The notes beneath the pieces were generated by a model. The model did not search any database, was not told the origin of the DNA, and saw nothing but the letters and a program-made list of their open reading frames with translations. A stretch of DNA of 21,524 nucleotides from an uncultured Clostridia bacterium (GTDB lineage: Bacteria > Bacillota > Clostridia > Christensenellales > CAG-138), in the NCBI GenBank assembly GCA_937913075.1, contig CALEPU010000203.1:1-21524 (forward strand), written 5' to 3'. This document shows positions 6,574-14,154 of this stretch, piece by piece. Within the stretch, counting starts at the first letter, position 1. The number at the start of each line of letters is the position of its first letter. A program made the translations under genes and the position numbers.

Positions 6574-7110
6574 TTACTTACCCGTCTTGCCTTCCTTGCG
6601 GCGGACGAACTCACCGGCATAGCGGATACCCTTGCCCTTGTAAGGCTCGGGCGGGCGTACCTCGCGCACGTTGGCGGCTATCTGACCGACCTTCTGCTTG
6701 CTGATGCCCATGACGGTGATCCTGTTGGGAGCGGGAACGTCAAATGTGATGCCGTCCTTCTCCTCGAACTCTACGTTGTGGGAATAACCGACTGTGAGGA
6801 CGAGCTTGTTGCCGCTCTTTGCGGCCTTGTAACCGGTACCTTCGATCTCAAGCTTCTTCTCAAAGCCGCTTGTAACGCCGATGACCATGTTGTTGATAAG
6901 GGTACGGGTAAGACCGTGTACAGCGCGATCTTCCTTCTCGTCAGTGGGTCTTTCGACCTTGAGTGTGCCGTCCTCCTCCGTGATCTTCATACGGGGAGAG
7001 ATCTTTTCCGAAAGCTGACCCTTAGGACCCTTTACGGTCACGACATTGTTCTCGACCGTGATTTTCACTCCGTTGGGTACGGTTATCGGATGTTTTCCGA
7101 TTCGAGACAT
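6574..7110 (-). CDS. rplF: 50S ribosomal protein L6
   Basis: L6 sits near the sarcin-ricin loop and the factor-binding site of the large subunit. The 178 residues consist of the usual two L6 repeats. The N-terminus is MSRIGKHPITVPNGVKITVE, and the second repeat carries GYSHNVEFEEKDGITFDVP and the conserved EVRPPEPYKGKGIRYAGEFV. Length is normal. GGAGG lies 6 bases before the ATG. Confidence 0.98.
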   Translation of the reverse strand: MSRIGKHPITVPNGVKITVENNVVTVKGPKGQLSEKISPRMKITEEDGTLKVERPTDEKEDRAVHGLTRTLINNMVIGVTSGFEKKLEIEGTGYKAAKSGNKLVLTVGYSHNVEFEEKDGITFDVPAPNRITVMGISKQKVGQIAANVREVRPPEPYKGKGIRYAGEFVRRKEGKTGK

Positions 7111-7147
7111 TTTTTACCTCCGTTGGATTTGTTGTAGTAATGGGGGC

Positions 7148-7546
7148 TTACCAGATGTACGCAAGTACCTCGCCGCCAACGCCCTGCTTCCTCGCCTCGC
7201 GGTCAGTCATGATACCGCGGGAGGTGGAGATGATGGCGATGCCGAGGCCGTTGAGTACCTTGGGCAGCTTATCCTTGCGGGCATAAACGCGCAGACCGGG
7301 CTTGGAAACGCGCTTGAGACCCGTGATAACACGCTGGCGGTTGGGGCCGTACTTCAAGACGATGTTCATCATCTTCTCGACGCCCTCGTCGCTGACGGTG
7401 TAGGACTTGATGTAGCCTTCGTTAAGGAGTATCTCGGCGATGGCGAGCTTCATGTTGGAGGCGGGCACATCGACGGAATCGTGCTTTGCAACCAGGGCAT
7501 TCCTGATTCTTGTAAGCATATCGGCAATGGGATCTGTAATCAGCAT
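7148..7546 (-). CDS. rpsH: 30S ribosomal protein S8
   Basis: S8 binds helix 21 of 16S rRNA; in E. coli it also represses the spc operon at the rplE site. The 132 residues start MLITDPIADMLTRIRNA and end GIMTDREARKQGVGGEVLAYIW. The core SKPGLRVYARKDKLPKVLNG and ISTSRGIMTD are conserved. An upstream in-frame ATG at 7633 would add 29 unrelated residues overlapping rpsN; AGGAGG 7 bases before 7546 supports the short form. Confidence 0.97.
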   Translation of the reverse strand: MLITDPIADMLTRIRNALVAKHDSVDVPASNMKLAIAEILLNEGYIKSYTVSDEGVEKMMNIVLKYGPNRQRVITGLKRVSKPGLRVYARKDKLPKVLNGLGIAIISTSRGIMTDREARKQGVGGEVLAYIW

Positions 7547-7568
7547 TGTATTTTCCTCCTTACAAAGA

Positions 7569-7754
7569 TTACCAGCTTGCCTTGCGGACGCCGGGGATCT
7601 CGCCCTTATAAGCGAGCTCACGGAAGCATACACGGCAGATGCCGTACTTCCTGAGAACGGAATGGGGGCGGCCGCAGATACGGCAGCGGGTGTACGCCCG
7701 AGTGGAATACTTGGGGGTGCGCTGCTGCTTGAGCTTCATTGATAACTTAGCCAT
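7569..7754 (-). CDS. rpsN: 30S ribosomal protein S14, zinc (type Z)
   Basis: S14 is in the head of the 30S subunit and is needed for late assembly. At 61 residues it is the short zinc-binding form, also named rpsZ. C24, C27, C40 and C43 form the zinc site in TRCRICGRPHSVLRKYGICRVC-type sequence, and the end GEIPGVRKASW is diagnostic. It lies between rplE and rpsH as expected. No zinc-independent paralogue is visible in the window. Confidence 0.98.
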   Translation of the reverse strand: MAKLSMKLKQQRTPKYSTRAYTRCRICGRPHSVLRKYGICRVCFRELAYKGEIPGVRKASW

Positions 7755-7770
7755 TAAAAGTATCCTCCTA

Positions 7771-8394
7771 TCAGGCGTTGATGTTGGAGAAGGGCATACC
7801 GAAGAGCCTCAAAAGCTCCTTTGCCTCTTCGTCGGTGTTGGCGCTGGTAACGAATACGATATCCATGCCGCGAACCTTGTCAACATCATCATAGTTTATC
7901 TCAGGGAATATGAGCTGCTCTTTAACGCCCATGGCATAGTTGCCGCGACCGTCAAAGCTGGTATCGTTAACGCCGCGGAAGTCACGCACGCGGGGCAGAA
8001 CGATGTTCATGAGCTTATCCATGAAATAGTACATGCGGTCGCCGCGGAGGGTGACCTTTGCGCCGATGTTCATGCCCTGACGGACCTTGAAGTTTGCAAC
8101 GGACTTCTTGGCCTTGGTGATGATGGGCTTCTGACCGGCGATCTGGGAGAGCTGCTCAACAGCGGCGTCAATGCCCTTGGGGTTATCCTTATCGGAGCCA
8201 AGGCCCATATTGAGGACGATCTTCTCCAAGCGGGGGATCATCATGGGGTTGGCGTAGTTGAACTTCTCCTGCATAGCGGGGACAACTTCCTCACGATACT
8301 TGACCCTGAGGCGGGCGGGTTCTGTGAAAGCGGCAGCTTCCTGCTGGCCCTTCTTCTTCTTGGCGGGGGCCTGAGCCTGTTCTTTCTTAGCCAT
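7771..8394 (-). CDS. rplE: 50S ribosomal protein L5 with N-terminal extension
   Basis: L5 binds 5S rRNA and contacts the P-site tRNA and S13. The core from about residue 29 is typical: RLRVKYREEVVPAMQEKFN, then IPRLEKIVLNMGLG, and the C-terminal INYDDVDKVRGMDIVFVTSA. The 207 residues exceed the usual roughly 180 because of a lysine-, alanine- and glutamine-rich N-terminal stretch of about 27 residues (MAKKEQAQAPAKKKKGQQEA...). The start is supported by GGAGG 9 bases upstream, and no start codon near the core has a better site. The extension is probably disordered and its role is unknown. Confidence 0.96.
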   Translation of the reverse strand: MAKKEQAQAPAKKKKGQQEAAAFTEPARLRVKYREEVVPAMQEKFNYANPMMIPRLEKIVLNMGLGSDKDNPKGIDAAVEQLSQIAGQKPIITKAKKSVANFKVRQGMNIGAKVTLRGDRMYYFMDKLMNIVLPRVRDFRGVNDTSFDGRGNYAMGVKEQLIFPEINYDDVDKVRGMDIVFVTSANTDEEAKELLRLFGMPFSNINA

Positions 8395-8409
8395 TATGCC
8401 TTACCTCCG

Positions 8410-8739
8410 TTAGTCAATGTTCTTGCCGCACTTTTTGCAAACGCGGACCTTCTTGATGCCGTCCTTGCCCTCAACAAAGGCATGACCGACACGGGTGGGC
8501 TTTTTGCAGGAGGGGCAGACGAGCATCAGGTTGCTGACATGGATGCTGCCTTCCTTTTCGATCCTGCCGCCCTGCTCACCCTGCTGACGGGGCTTTGTAT
8601 GGCGGATGACCATTGCACGACCCTGAACGAGCACACGCTGCTTATCGGGGAAAACGGCGAGTACCTTACCGGTGCGGCCAACGTCCTTGACGTTGTTGCC
8701 GGCGATGACCATTACGTTGTCGCCTTTTTTAATGTTCAT
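8410..8739 (-). CDS. rplX: 50S ribosomal protein L24
   Basis: L24 starts 50S assembly by binding the 5' end of 23S rRNA near the exit tunnel. The 109 residues contain the KOW domain (MNIKKGDNVMVIAGNNVKDV, then GRTGKVLAVFPDKQRVLVQG) and the conserved KPRQQGEQGGRIEKEGSIHV. The C-terminal half carries C75, C78, C101 and C104, a zinc-ribbon-like arrangement. Length is within family range. AGGAGG is placed normally before the ATG. Confidence 0.98.
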   Translation of the reverse strand: MNIKKGDNVMVIAGNNVKDVGRTGKVLAVFPDKQRVLVQGRAMVIRHTKPRQQGEQGGRIEKEGSIHVSNLMLVCPSCKKPTRVGHAFVEGKDGIKKVRVCKKCGKNID

Positions 8740-8753
8740 AAATCCTATCCTCC

Positions 8754-9122
8754 TTACAGTACCTCGGGAGCGAGGGAGACTATCTTCATGTAGTCCTTCT
8801 CACGCAGCTCCCTGGCTACCGGCCCGAAAATACGGGTGCCGCGGGGCTGCTTCTGATCGTTGATAATGACTGCCGCATTGTCGTCGAAGCGGATGTGGCT
8901 GCCATCCTCACGCTGCACGCCGGTAACGGTGCGGACTACGACTGCCTTTACGACGTCCTTCTTCTTGACGGCGCCGCCGGGGGTGGCAGTCTTAACGGAG
9001 GCGACGATCACATCGCCGATGCTGGCGAACTTACGCTTGGAGCCGCCGAGCACGCGGATACACATTATCTCCTTGGCGCCGGAGTTATCGGCTACCTTTA
9101 ACCTAGTCTGTGGCTGTATCAT
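8754..9122 (-). CDS. rplN: 50S ribosomal protein L14
   Basis: L14 lies at the subunit interface and forms bridges with 16S rRNA. The 122 residues match the family almost end to end: MIQPQTRLKVADNSGAKEIM, VLGGSKRKFASIGDVIVASV, and the C-terminal PRGTRIFGPVARELREKDYM. GGAGG lies 9 bases before the ATG. Length is exactly typical. Confidence 0.98.
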   Translation of the reverse strand: MIQPQTRLKVADNSGAKEIMCIRVLGGSKRKFASIGDVIVASVKTATPGGAVKKKDVVKAVVVRTVTGVQREDGSHIRFDDNAAVIINDQKQPRGTRIFGPVARELREKDYMKIVSLAPEVL

Positions 9123-9141
9123 ATCATCTTACCTCCAAAGC

Positions 9142-9414
9142 TTACTTCGCCCGTTCGATGATCTCGACGACACGCCAACGCTTATCCTTGGAAAGCGGGC
9201 GGGTCTCCATTATACGGACGGTATCGCCGATGCCGCAGTCATTATTCTCGTCATGAGCCTTGAACTTGGTGGTCTTGTTGACCATCTTGCCGTAAAGGGG
9301 ATGACGGACCTTGGTCCTGACCTCGACTACTACGGTCTTATCCATCTTATCGCTGACAACGATACCGGTACGGGTCTTACGATAGCCTCTTACGAGGGTT
9401 TCATTGTTTTCCAT
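9142..9414 (-). CDS. rpsQ: 30S ribosomal protein S17
   Basis: S17 is an early-assembly OB-fold protein on the 30S body. The 90 residues contain RKTRTGIVVSDKMDKTVVVE and KTTKFKAHDENNDCGIGDTV and end METRPLSKDKRWRVVEIIER. The ATG at 9414 is preferred over one at 9432 because GGGAGG lies 8 bases upstream; the earlier ATG overlaps the rpmC stop and has no SD. Confidence 0.97.
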   Translation of the reverse strand: MENNETLVRGYRKTRTGIVVSDKMDKTVVVEVRTKVRHPLYGKMVNKTTKFKAHDENNDCGIGDTVRIMETRPLSKDKRWRVVEIIERAK

Positions 9415-9431
9415 AGTTGTTACCTCCCTCA

Positions 9432-9629
9432 TTAGTTGGCGCGCTCATTGAGAACGGTCTTGACCCTTGCGATGTCACGCTTGCACTCGCCCAAACGCAT
9501 GGGGTTTGCAAGCTGACCGGTCGCCTGCTGGAAGCGGAGATTGAAAAGCTCGACCTTGAGCTCCTGCTCACGGGCCCGAAGCTCCTCGACGGAAAGCTCA
9601 CGAAGCTTCTGGAATTCCTTAGTCTTCAT
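9432..9629 (-). CDS. rpmC: 50S ribosomal protein L29
   Basis: L29 is a small helical protein near the exit tunnel and is part of the docking site for trigger factor and SRP. The 65 residues show the standard pattern: MKTKEFQKLRELSVEELRAR, then ELFNLRFQQATGQLANPMRL and the end RDIARVKTVLNERAN. The start overlaps the 3' end of rplP by 11 bases, so translation is probably coupled. Confidence 0.97.
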   Translation of the reverse strand: MKTKEFQKLRELSVEELRAREQELKVELFNLRFQQATGQLANPMRLGECKRDIARVKTVLNERAN

Positions 9630-10047
9630 TGGACTCTACCTCCACCTTTTTTACTATCTTGCACTTGAGGGGCAGCTTGTGGATAGCAAGACGAAGCGCT
9701 TCGCGCATCGTTGCCTCGTCGGCGCCGGCAATCTCGAACATAACGCGACCGGGCTTAACAACGGCTACCCAATACTCGGGAGAGCCCTTACCGGAGCCCA
9801 TTCGGGTCTCGGCGGGCTTTTCGGTAACGGGCTTATCGGGGAATATCTTGACCCAAACCTGACCGTTACGCTTGATGAAACGTGTCATCGCGACACGCGC
9901 TGCCTCGATCTGGTTGCTGGTGACCCATGCGGGCTCCAGCGCGACGAGACCGAATTCACCGTAGGTGATCTGGTTACCGCGCAGGGCACGACCCTTCATG
10001 CGTCCGCGATGGACTCTCCTGCGCTTTACTCTCTTAGGCATCAACAT
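9619..10047 (-). CDS. rplP: 50S ribosomal protein L16
   Basis: L16 organises the A-site and peptidyl-transferase region of 23S rRNA. The 142 residues start MLMPKRVKRRRVHRGRMKG and contain ALEPAWVTSNQIEAARVAMT, GQVWVKIFPDKPVTEKPAET and RMGSGKGSPEYWVAVVKPGR. The first of two closely spaced ATGs (10047) is chosen because AAGGAGG is 10 bases from it and 16 from the second, and because homologues begin ML-PKR. It overlaps rpmC by 11 bases. Confidence 0.97.
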   Translation of the reverse strand: MLMPKRVKRRRVHRGRMKGRALRGNQITYGEFGLVALEPAWVTSNQIEAARVAMTRFIKRNGQVWVKIFPDKPVTEKPAETRMGSGKGSPEYWVAVVKPGRVMFEIAGADEATMREALRLAIHKLPLKCKIVKKVEVESNED

Positions 10048-10062
10048 GGTAAATTCGCCTCC

Positions 10063-10716
10063 TTACGCTTTCTTGGCGTTGTTCCTCTTGCCGAGGACCT
10101 CGCCCTTGTAGATCCAAACCTTAACGCCGATGCGACCGTAAGTGGTAGCTGCTTCGGCAAGGCCGTATTCGATGTCCGCACGGATGGTCTGACGGGGAAT
10201 GGAACCGTCGTGAACATCCTCACTCCTTGCTATCTCGGCGCCGCCGAGACGACCTGCGCAGGTGATCTTGATACCCTTCGCGCCCGCCTTCATAGCGCGG
10301 CCCATCGCCTGCTTCATAGCACGGCGGAAGGAAGTACGCTTCTCGAGCGCGGCTGCGATGTTCTCGGCAACGAGCTGAGCGCAGGCGTCGGGATTGCGGA
10401 TCTCCATGATGTTGACGTTGACGGGACGCTTGATGAGGTTGGCGAGCTCCGCCTTTATAGCCTCAACGCCGACGCCGCCCTTGCCGATGAGCATACCGGG
10501 ACGTGCGGTGTAGATGCTGACGGTCGCCTTATCGGCAGCGCGCTCTATCTCGATCTTGGAGATCGCAGCCTCATAGTACTTCTTTTTGAGGAACTTGCGG
10601 ATGTTGTTATCCTCGATAAGGTAATCGGAGAAATTCTTCTTGTTGGCATACCAATGTGTATTCCAGCTCCTGATAACACCTACGCGGAAACCATTAGGAT
10701 TAACTTTCTGACCCAT
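10063..10716 (-). CDS. rpsC: 30S ribosomal protein S3
   Basis: S3 forms part of the mRNA entry channel and has helicase-related function with S4 and S5. The 217 residues have the N-terminal MGQKVNPNGFRVGVIRSWNT, the KH domain with PGMLIGKGGVGVEAIKAEL (GKGG loop near 78-81), and the C-terminal domain ending VWIYKGEVLGKRNNAKKA. The ATG lies three bases after the rplV stop codon, with GAAGGAG straddling that stop, so expression is tightly linked to rplV. Confidence 0.98.
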   Translation of the reverse strand: MGQKVNPNGFRVGVIRSWNTHWYANKKNFSDYLIEDNNIRKFLKKKYYEAAISKIEIERAADKATVSIYTARPGMLIGKGGVGVEAIKAELANLIKRPVNVNIMEIRNPDACAQLVAENIAAALEKRTSFRRAMKQAMGRAMKAGAKGIKITCAGRLGGAEIARSEDVHDGSIPRQTIRADIEYGLAEAATTYGRIGVKVWIYKGEVLGKRNNAKKA

Positions 10717-10719
10717 AGC

Positions 10720-11106
10720 TTACTCCTTCTCGTCCAGAATGACAGTGATGTGGCTGGTGCGCTTCCTGATGTGGAAGGCGGAACCCCTTGCCCTGGGGCG
10801 ATAACGCTTGAGCGTCGGGCCCTGGTTGGCATATATCTCTGCGACGTAGAGGTTGTCGCGGCTGAGCTCGAGGTTGTTCTCCGCGTTGGCGATAGCGCTG
10901 CGGAGGAGCTTTAAGACGGGCTCTGCTGCTGCCTTGGGGGTGTAGAGGAGGATTGCCTCCGCCTCATCAACGGACTTGCCGCGGATCAGGTCGATGACGA
11001 CCTTGACTTTGCGGGAGGAAATACGGATGTACCTTGCGGTGGCATGGGGACGCTTTTCGGCGTTCTCACGACGCATTGCCGCTTTTTCTCTTGACCTTGT
11101 TGCCAT
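10720..11106 (-). CDS. rplV: 50S ribosomal protein L22
   Basis: L22 lines the peptide exit tunnel; its beta-hairpin is a site of macrolide-resistance mutations. The core runs from HATARYIRISSRKVKVVIDL through SAIANAENNLELSRDNLYVA and ends PRARGSAFHIRKRTSHITVI. At 128 residues it is slightly long because of a basic N-terminal stretch of about 18 residues (MATRSREKAAMRRENAEK). AGGAGG upstream supports this start. Function should be unaffected. Confidence 0.97.
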   Translation of the reverse strand: MATRSREKAAMRRENAEKRPHATARYIRISSRKVKVVIDLIRGKSVDEAEAILLYTPKAAAEPVLKLLRSAIANAENNLELSRDNLYVAEIYANQGPTLKRYRPRARGSAFHIRKRTSHITVILDEKE

Positions 11107-11126
11107 AAATCTCGCTTCCTCCTATA

Positions 11127-11408
11127 TTATTTCGCCTTAGAGCCCTTTTCGCTGCCACGGTGGCCGCGGAAGGTGCGGGTGGGGGCGAACTCACCCAGCT
11201 TGTGACCGACCATATCCTCGGTGATGTATACGGGGACATGCTTCTTTCCGTCGTGAACGGCAATGGTGTGACCGACCATATCGGGGAAGATGGTGGACGC
11301 TCTGGACCAGGTCTTGATGACGGTCTTCTTGCCGGTATTGTTCATATCCTGAATTTTGGCAAGAAGCCTTTCGCTGACAAACGGGCCTTTCTTGACTGAC
11401 CTACTCAT
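11127..11408 (-). CDS. rpsS: 30S ribosomal protein S19
   Basis: S19 binds in the 30S head with S13 and contacts the A-site region. The 93 residues start MSRSVKKGPFVSERLLAKIQ and include TWSRASTIFPDMVGHTIAVH and KLGEFAPTRTFRGHRG, all canonical. Length is typical. GGAGG sits 8 bases before the ATG. It lies between rplB and rplV as in other S10 clusters. Confidence 0.98.
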   Translation of the reverse strand: MSRSVKKGPFVSERLLAKIQDMNNTGKKTVIKTWSRASTIFPDMVGHTIAVHDGKKHVPVYITEDMVGHKLGEFAPTRTFRGHRGSEKGSKAK

Positions 11409-11429
11409 GCTGTTAACTCCTCCCTCAAA

Positions 11430-12263
11430 TTACTTGCCGTCCCTGCGGCGTACGATGTACTTATCATTGATGTTCTTGGTCTTGCGGGTCTTGTGACCGA
11501 GAGCGGGCTTACCCCAGGGGGTAACGGGACCGGGACGACCGATGGGGCTCTTGCCCTCACCACCGCCATGGGGGTGGTCGTTCGGGTTCATGACGGAACC
11601 GCGGACGGTGGGACGGACGCCCATATGGCGCTTGCGGCCGGCCTTACCGAGCATTATGTTCGCGTAATCAATGTTGCCGACCTGGCCTATCGTTGCCTTG
11701 CAGCCGAGGGGGATGAGCCTGACCTCGCCGCTGGGAAGACGAACCTGAGCGTACTTGCCCTCCTTCGCCATGAGCTGAGCGGCGTTGCCTGCGGACCTGA
11801 CGAGCTGAGCGCCCTTGCCGGGGAGCAGCTCGATGCAGTGGATCATCGTGCCAACGGGGATATTGCGGAGGGGGATAGCATTGCCGACCTTGATATCGGC
11901 GCCCTCGCCGGAGATAACGGTGTCGCCAACGTTAAGACCGAAGGGAGCTATCATGTAACGCTTCTCGCCGTCTGCATAGTGCAGCAGAGCGATGTAAGCG
12001 GAACGGTTGGGATCGTACTCGATGGTGGCGACCTTAGCGGGGACGTTGTCCTTGTTGCGCTTGAAGTCGATTATACGGTAGTAGACCCTGCCGCCGCCGC
12101 CGATGTGGCGGGTGGTGATACGGCCGCGGTTGTTGCGGCCGCCGGTGCGCTTCTTAGCCTCGATGAGGGAACGCTCCGGCTTATTGCAGGTGACCTCGCT
12201 GAACATCGAGACCGTCATAAAACGCTGACCGGGGGTCGTGGGCTTTATTTTCCTAATAGCCAT
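11430..12263 (-). CDS. rplB: 50S ribosomal protein L2
   Basis: L2 is a core large-subunit protein close to the peptidyl-transferase centre. The 277 residues include IKPTTPGQRFMTVSMFSEV, GGRNNRGRITTRHIGGGGR, the OB and SH3-like folds, and the conserved C-terminal VRGSVMNPNDHPHGGGEGKS with the functionally critical histidine in HPHGGG. Length is normal for bacteria. GGAGG lies before the ATG. Confidence 0.98.
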   Translation of the reverse strand: MAIRKIKPTTPGQRFMTVSMFSEVTCNKPERSLIEAKKRTGGRNNRGRITTRHIGGGGRVYYRIIDFKRNKDNVPAKVATIEYDPNRSAYIALLHYADGEKRYMIAPFGLNVGDTVISGEGADIKVGNAIPLRNIPVGTMIHCIELLPGKGAQLVRSAGNAAQLMAKEGKYAQVRLPSGEVRLIPLGCKATIGQVGNIDYANIMLGKAGRKRHMGVRPTVRGSVMNPNDHPHGGGEGKSPIGRPGPVTPWGKPALGHKTRKTKNINDKYIVRRRDGK

Positions 12264-12275
12264 TTGAACTCCTCC

Positions 12276-12569
12276 TTACTGCATGCTGTCGAAGAACTCG
12301 ATACCCTTGGAGCTCTCCTTCAACGTGACGTACGCCTTCTTGGTGGAAGCACGGCGACCCTCAAAGCGGCCCTGCCTCTTAACTTTGCCGAGGTGATTGA
12401 CGATGTTGACCCTCTCGACCTCGACGCCGTCAAACACGGCCTCAACAGCCTGCTTGACCTCGGTCTTGTTAGCCCTCTTGTCAACTATGAAGGTGTAGGT
12501 CTTGCCGCCTATCATATCATAGCTCTTCTCGGTGAGAACGGGGCGGATGATTATATCGTGGTAATTCAT
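12276..12569 (-). CDS. rplW: 50S ribosomal protein L23
   Basis: L23 is at the tunnel exit and is the main docking site for trigger factor and SRP. The 97 residues start MNYHDIIIRPVLTEKSYDMI and include YTFIVDKRANKTEVKQAVEA and VNIVNHLGKVKRQGRFEGRR. The ATG overlaps the rplD stop by four bases (ATGA), with GAGGAGG inside the end of rplD, so the two are translationally coupled. Confidence 0.98.
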   Translation of the reverse strand: MNYHDIIIRPVLTEKSYDMIGGKTYTFIVDKRANKTEVKQAVEAVFDGVEVERVNIVNHLGKVKRQGRFEGRRASTKKAYVTLKESSKGIEFFDSMQ

Positions 12570-13186
12570 GCGTATACCTCCTCGACCTTCTCAACGGCGC
12601 CCTTGGTGATGACGAGGGTGTCGTGCTTGAGAATTTCATAGGTGTTGAGTGTGCCCACGAAGGAGATCTCCACGCCCTCGATGTTGCGGGTGGCGCGAAC
12701 GGTCTTCTCATCGTTATCGGCGAGAACGACGAGCGCCTTGTTGGCGTTGAGCGCCTTCAGCGCGGCAGCCATCTCACGGGTCTTGCCGTCCTTGAGGTCG
12801 ATAGCGTCGACGACGATTATCTTCTCCTCGGCAGCCTTGGAGGACAGAGCGGAAACGAGCGCTACCCTCTTGAGCTTCTTGTTGAGGGAGAGGCGATAAT
12901 CGCGGGGCTTGGGGGCGAATACTACGCCGCCGTGGGTCCACTGGGGAGACCTTGTGGAGCCCTGACGTGCGCGGCCGGTGCCCTTCTGGCGCCAAGGCTT
13001 CTTGCCGCCGCCGGAGACCTCGGCACGGGTCTTCGCGCTCTGGGTGCCCTGGCGCTGGTTGGCCAGGTAAGCTACTACGTAGGAATGCATTGCGGGGGCG
13101 TTGACTTCGGCTCCGAAGACCGTCTCGGCGAGCTCGATGCTGCCGATAACTTCGCCCTTTATGTTGTACAGCTTTACATTAGGCAT
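12566..13186 (-). CDS. rplD: 50S ribosomal protein L4
   Basis: L4 reaches into the exit tunnel; in E. coli it also represses the S10 operon through the rpsJ leader. The 206 residues contain the tunnel-loop region RAEVSGGGKKPWRQKGTGRA (about 54-73) followed by RQGSTRSPQWTHGGVVFAPK. The remainder is the L4 core fold. Length is normal. Whether this L4 acts on the long rpsJ leader here is unknown, since the enterobacterial leader is not conserved in Firmicutes. Confidence 0.97.
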   Translation of the reverse strand: MPNVKLYNIKGEVIGSIELAETVFGAEVNAPAMHSYVVAYLANQRQGTQSAKTRAEVSGGGKKPWRQKGTGRARQGSTRSPQWTHGGVVFAPKPRDYRLSLNKKLKRVALVSALSSKAAEEKIIVVDAIDLKDGKTREMAAALKALNANKALVVLADNDEKTVRATRNIEGVEISFVGTLNTYEILKHDTLVITKGAVEKVEEVYA

Positions 13187-13202
13187 AGTTTACTGTCCTC
13201 CC

Positions 13203-13829
13203 TTACTTGATGGTGCTCTTAACGAGTACCAGACCGCCGTTGGCGCCGGGGATGGCGCCCTTGATGAGCAGGAGGTTCCTGTCTGCATCGGCACGGACGA
13301 CCTCAAGGTTCTGAACGGTGATGCGCTCCCTGCCCATGTGGCCGGGAAGATGCTTGGTCTTGAAGACCTCACCGGGATAGGTGCAGGCGCCCATGGAGCC
13401 GGCAACACGGTAGGAGTGAGAGCCGTGGGTCTTGCGGCCGCGGGCCTGATTCCAACGCTTGATGTTGCCCTCGAAGCCCTTGCCCTTGGAAGTGCCGGTA
13501 ACGTCGACGTGCTCGCCCTTGTTGAAGACGTCCGCCTTAATGACGGAGCCGACGCCGTACTGGCTGCAATCGTCAAGGCGGAACTCCTTAACGTAGCGGT
13601 GAGCCTCAACACCCGCCTTCTTCAGGTGACCCATCTCGGGCTTGGTGATGAGCTTTTCACGAACGGGCTCGAACGCCATCTGAACTGCGTCGTAACCGTC
13701 GTGATCGACTGTCTTTATCTGGGTGACGGGGCAGGGACCTGCGAGCACGACGGTCACGGGGATCATCGTTCCATCCTCACAGAACACCTGGGTCATACCG
13801 ATCTTTTTACCCAATATTGCCTGTTTCAT
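13203..13829 (-). CDS. rplC: 50S ribosomal protein L3
   Basis: L3 is an early-assembly protein whose loop approaches the peptidyl-transferase centre. The 208 residues start MKQAILGKKIGMTQVFCEDG and include the loop region VTGTSKGKGFEGNIKRWNQA and GSHSYRVAGSMGACTYPGEV. Length is normal. A GAGGTG SD precedes the ATG, and rpsJ ends 16 bases upstream. Confidence 0.98.
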   Translation of the reverse strand: MKQAILGKKIGMTQVFCEDGTMIPVTVVLAGPCPVTQIKTVDHDGYDAVQMAFEPVREKLITKPEMGHLKKAGVEAHRYVKEFRLDDCSQYGVGSVIKADVFNKGEHVDVTGTSKGKGFEGNIKRWNQARGRKTHGSHSYRVAGSMGACTYPGEVFKTKHLPGHMGRERITVQNLEVVRADADRNLLLIKGAIPGANGGLVLVKSTIK

Positions 13830-13845
13830 CGTAGCACCTCTTTAA

Positions 13846-14154
13846 TCAGAGCTTGATCTCGATGTCGACGCCGGCGGGCAGATCGAGCTTCATCAGCGCG
13901 TCAACCGTCTTGGCGGAGGGCTGGATGATGTCGATCAGGCGCTTGTGGGTGCGCATCTCGAACTGTTCTCTGGAGTCCTTGTACTTGTGTGTCGCACGGA
14001 GGATCGTAATGATCTCCTTCTCGGTGGGAAGAGGGATGGGGCCGGAAACCCTTGCGCCCGTCCGCCTGGCCGTGTCGACGATCTTCTCTGCGCTCTTGTC
14101 GATGAGCTCGCACTCATAGGCCTTGAGCTTAATGCGGATCCTGTTGTTTGCCAT
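13846..14154 (-). CDS. rpsJ: 30S ribosomal protein S10
   Basis: S10 is part of the 30S head and, as NusE, joins NusB in transcription antitermination. The 102 residues match the family: RIRIKLKAYECELIDKSAEK, then VSGPIPLPTEKEIITILRAT and RTHKRLIDIIQPSAKTVDAL. AAGGAG lies 5 bases before the ATG. This is the first gene of the S10-spc-alpha supercluster, and it follows a structured leader of about 385 nt. No str-operon genes (fusA, tuf, rpsL, rpsG) lie upstream. Confidence 0.98.
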   Translation of the reverse strand: MANNRIRIKLKAYECELIDKSAEKIVDTARRTGARVSGPIPLPTEKEIITILRATHKYKDSREQFEMRTHKRLIDIIQPSAKTVDALMKLDLPAGVDIEIKL

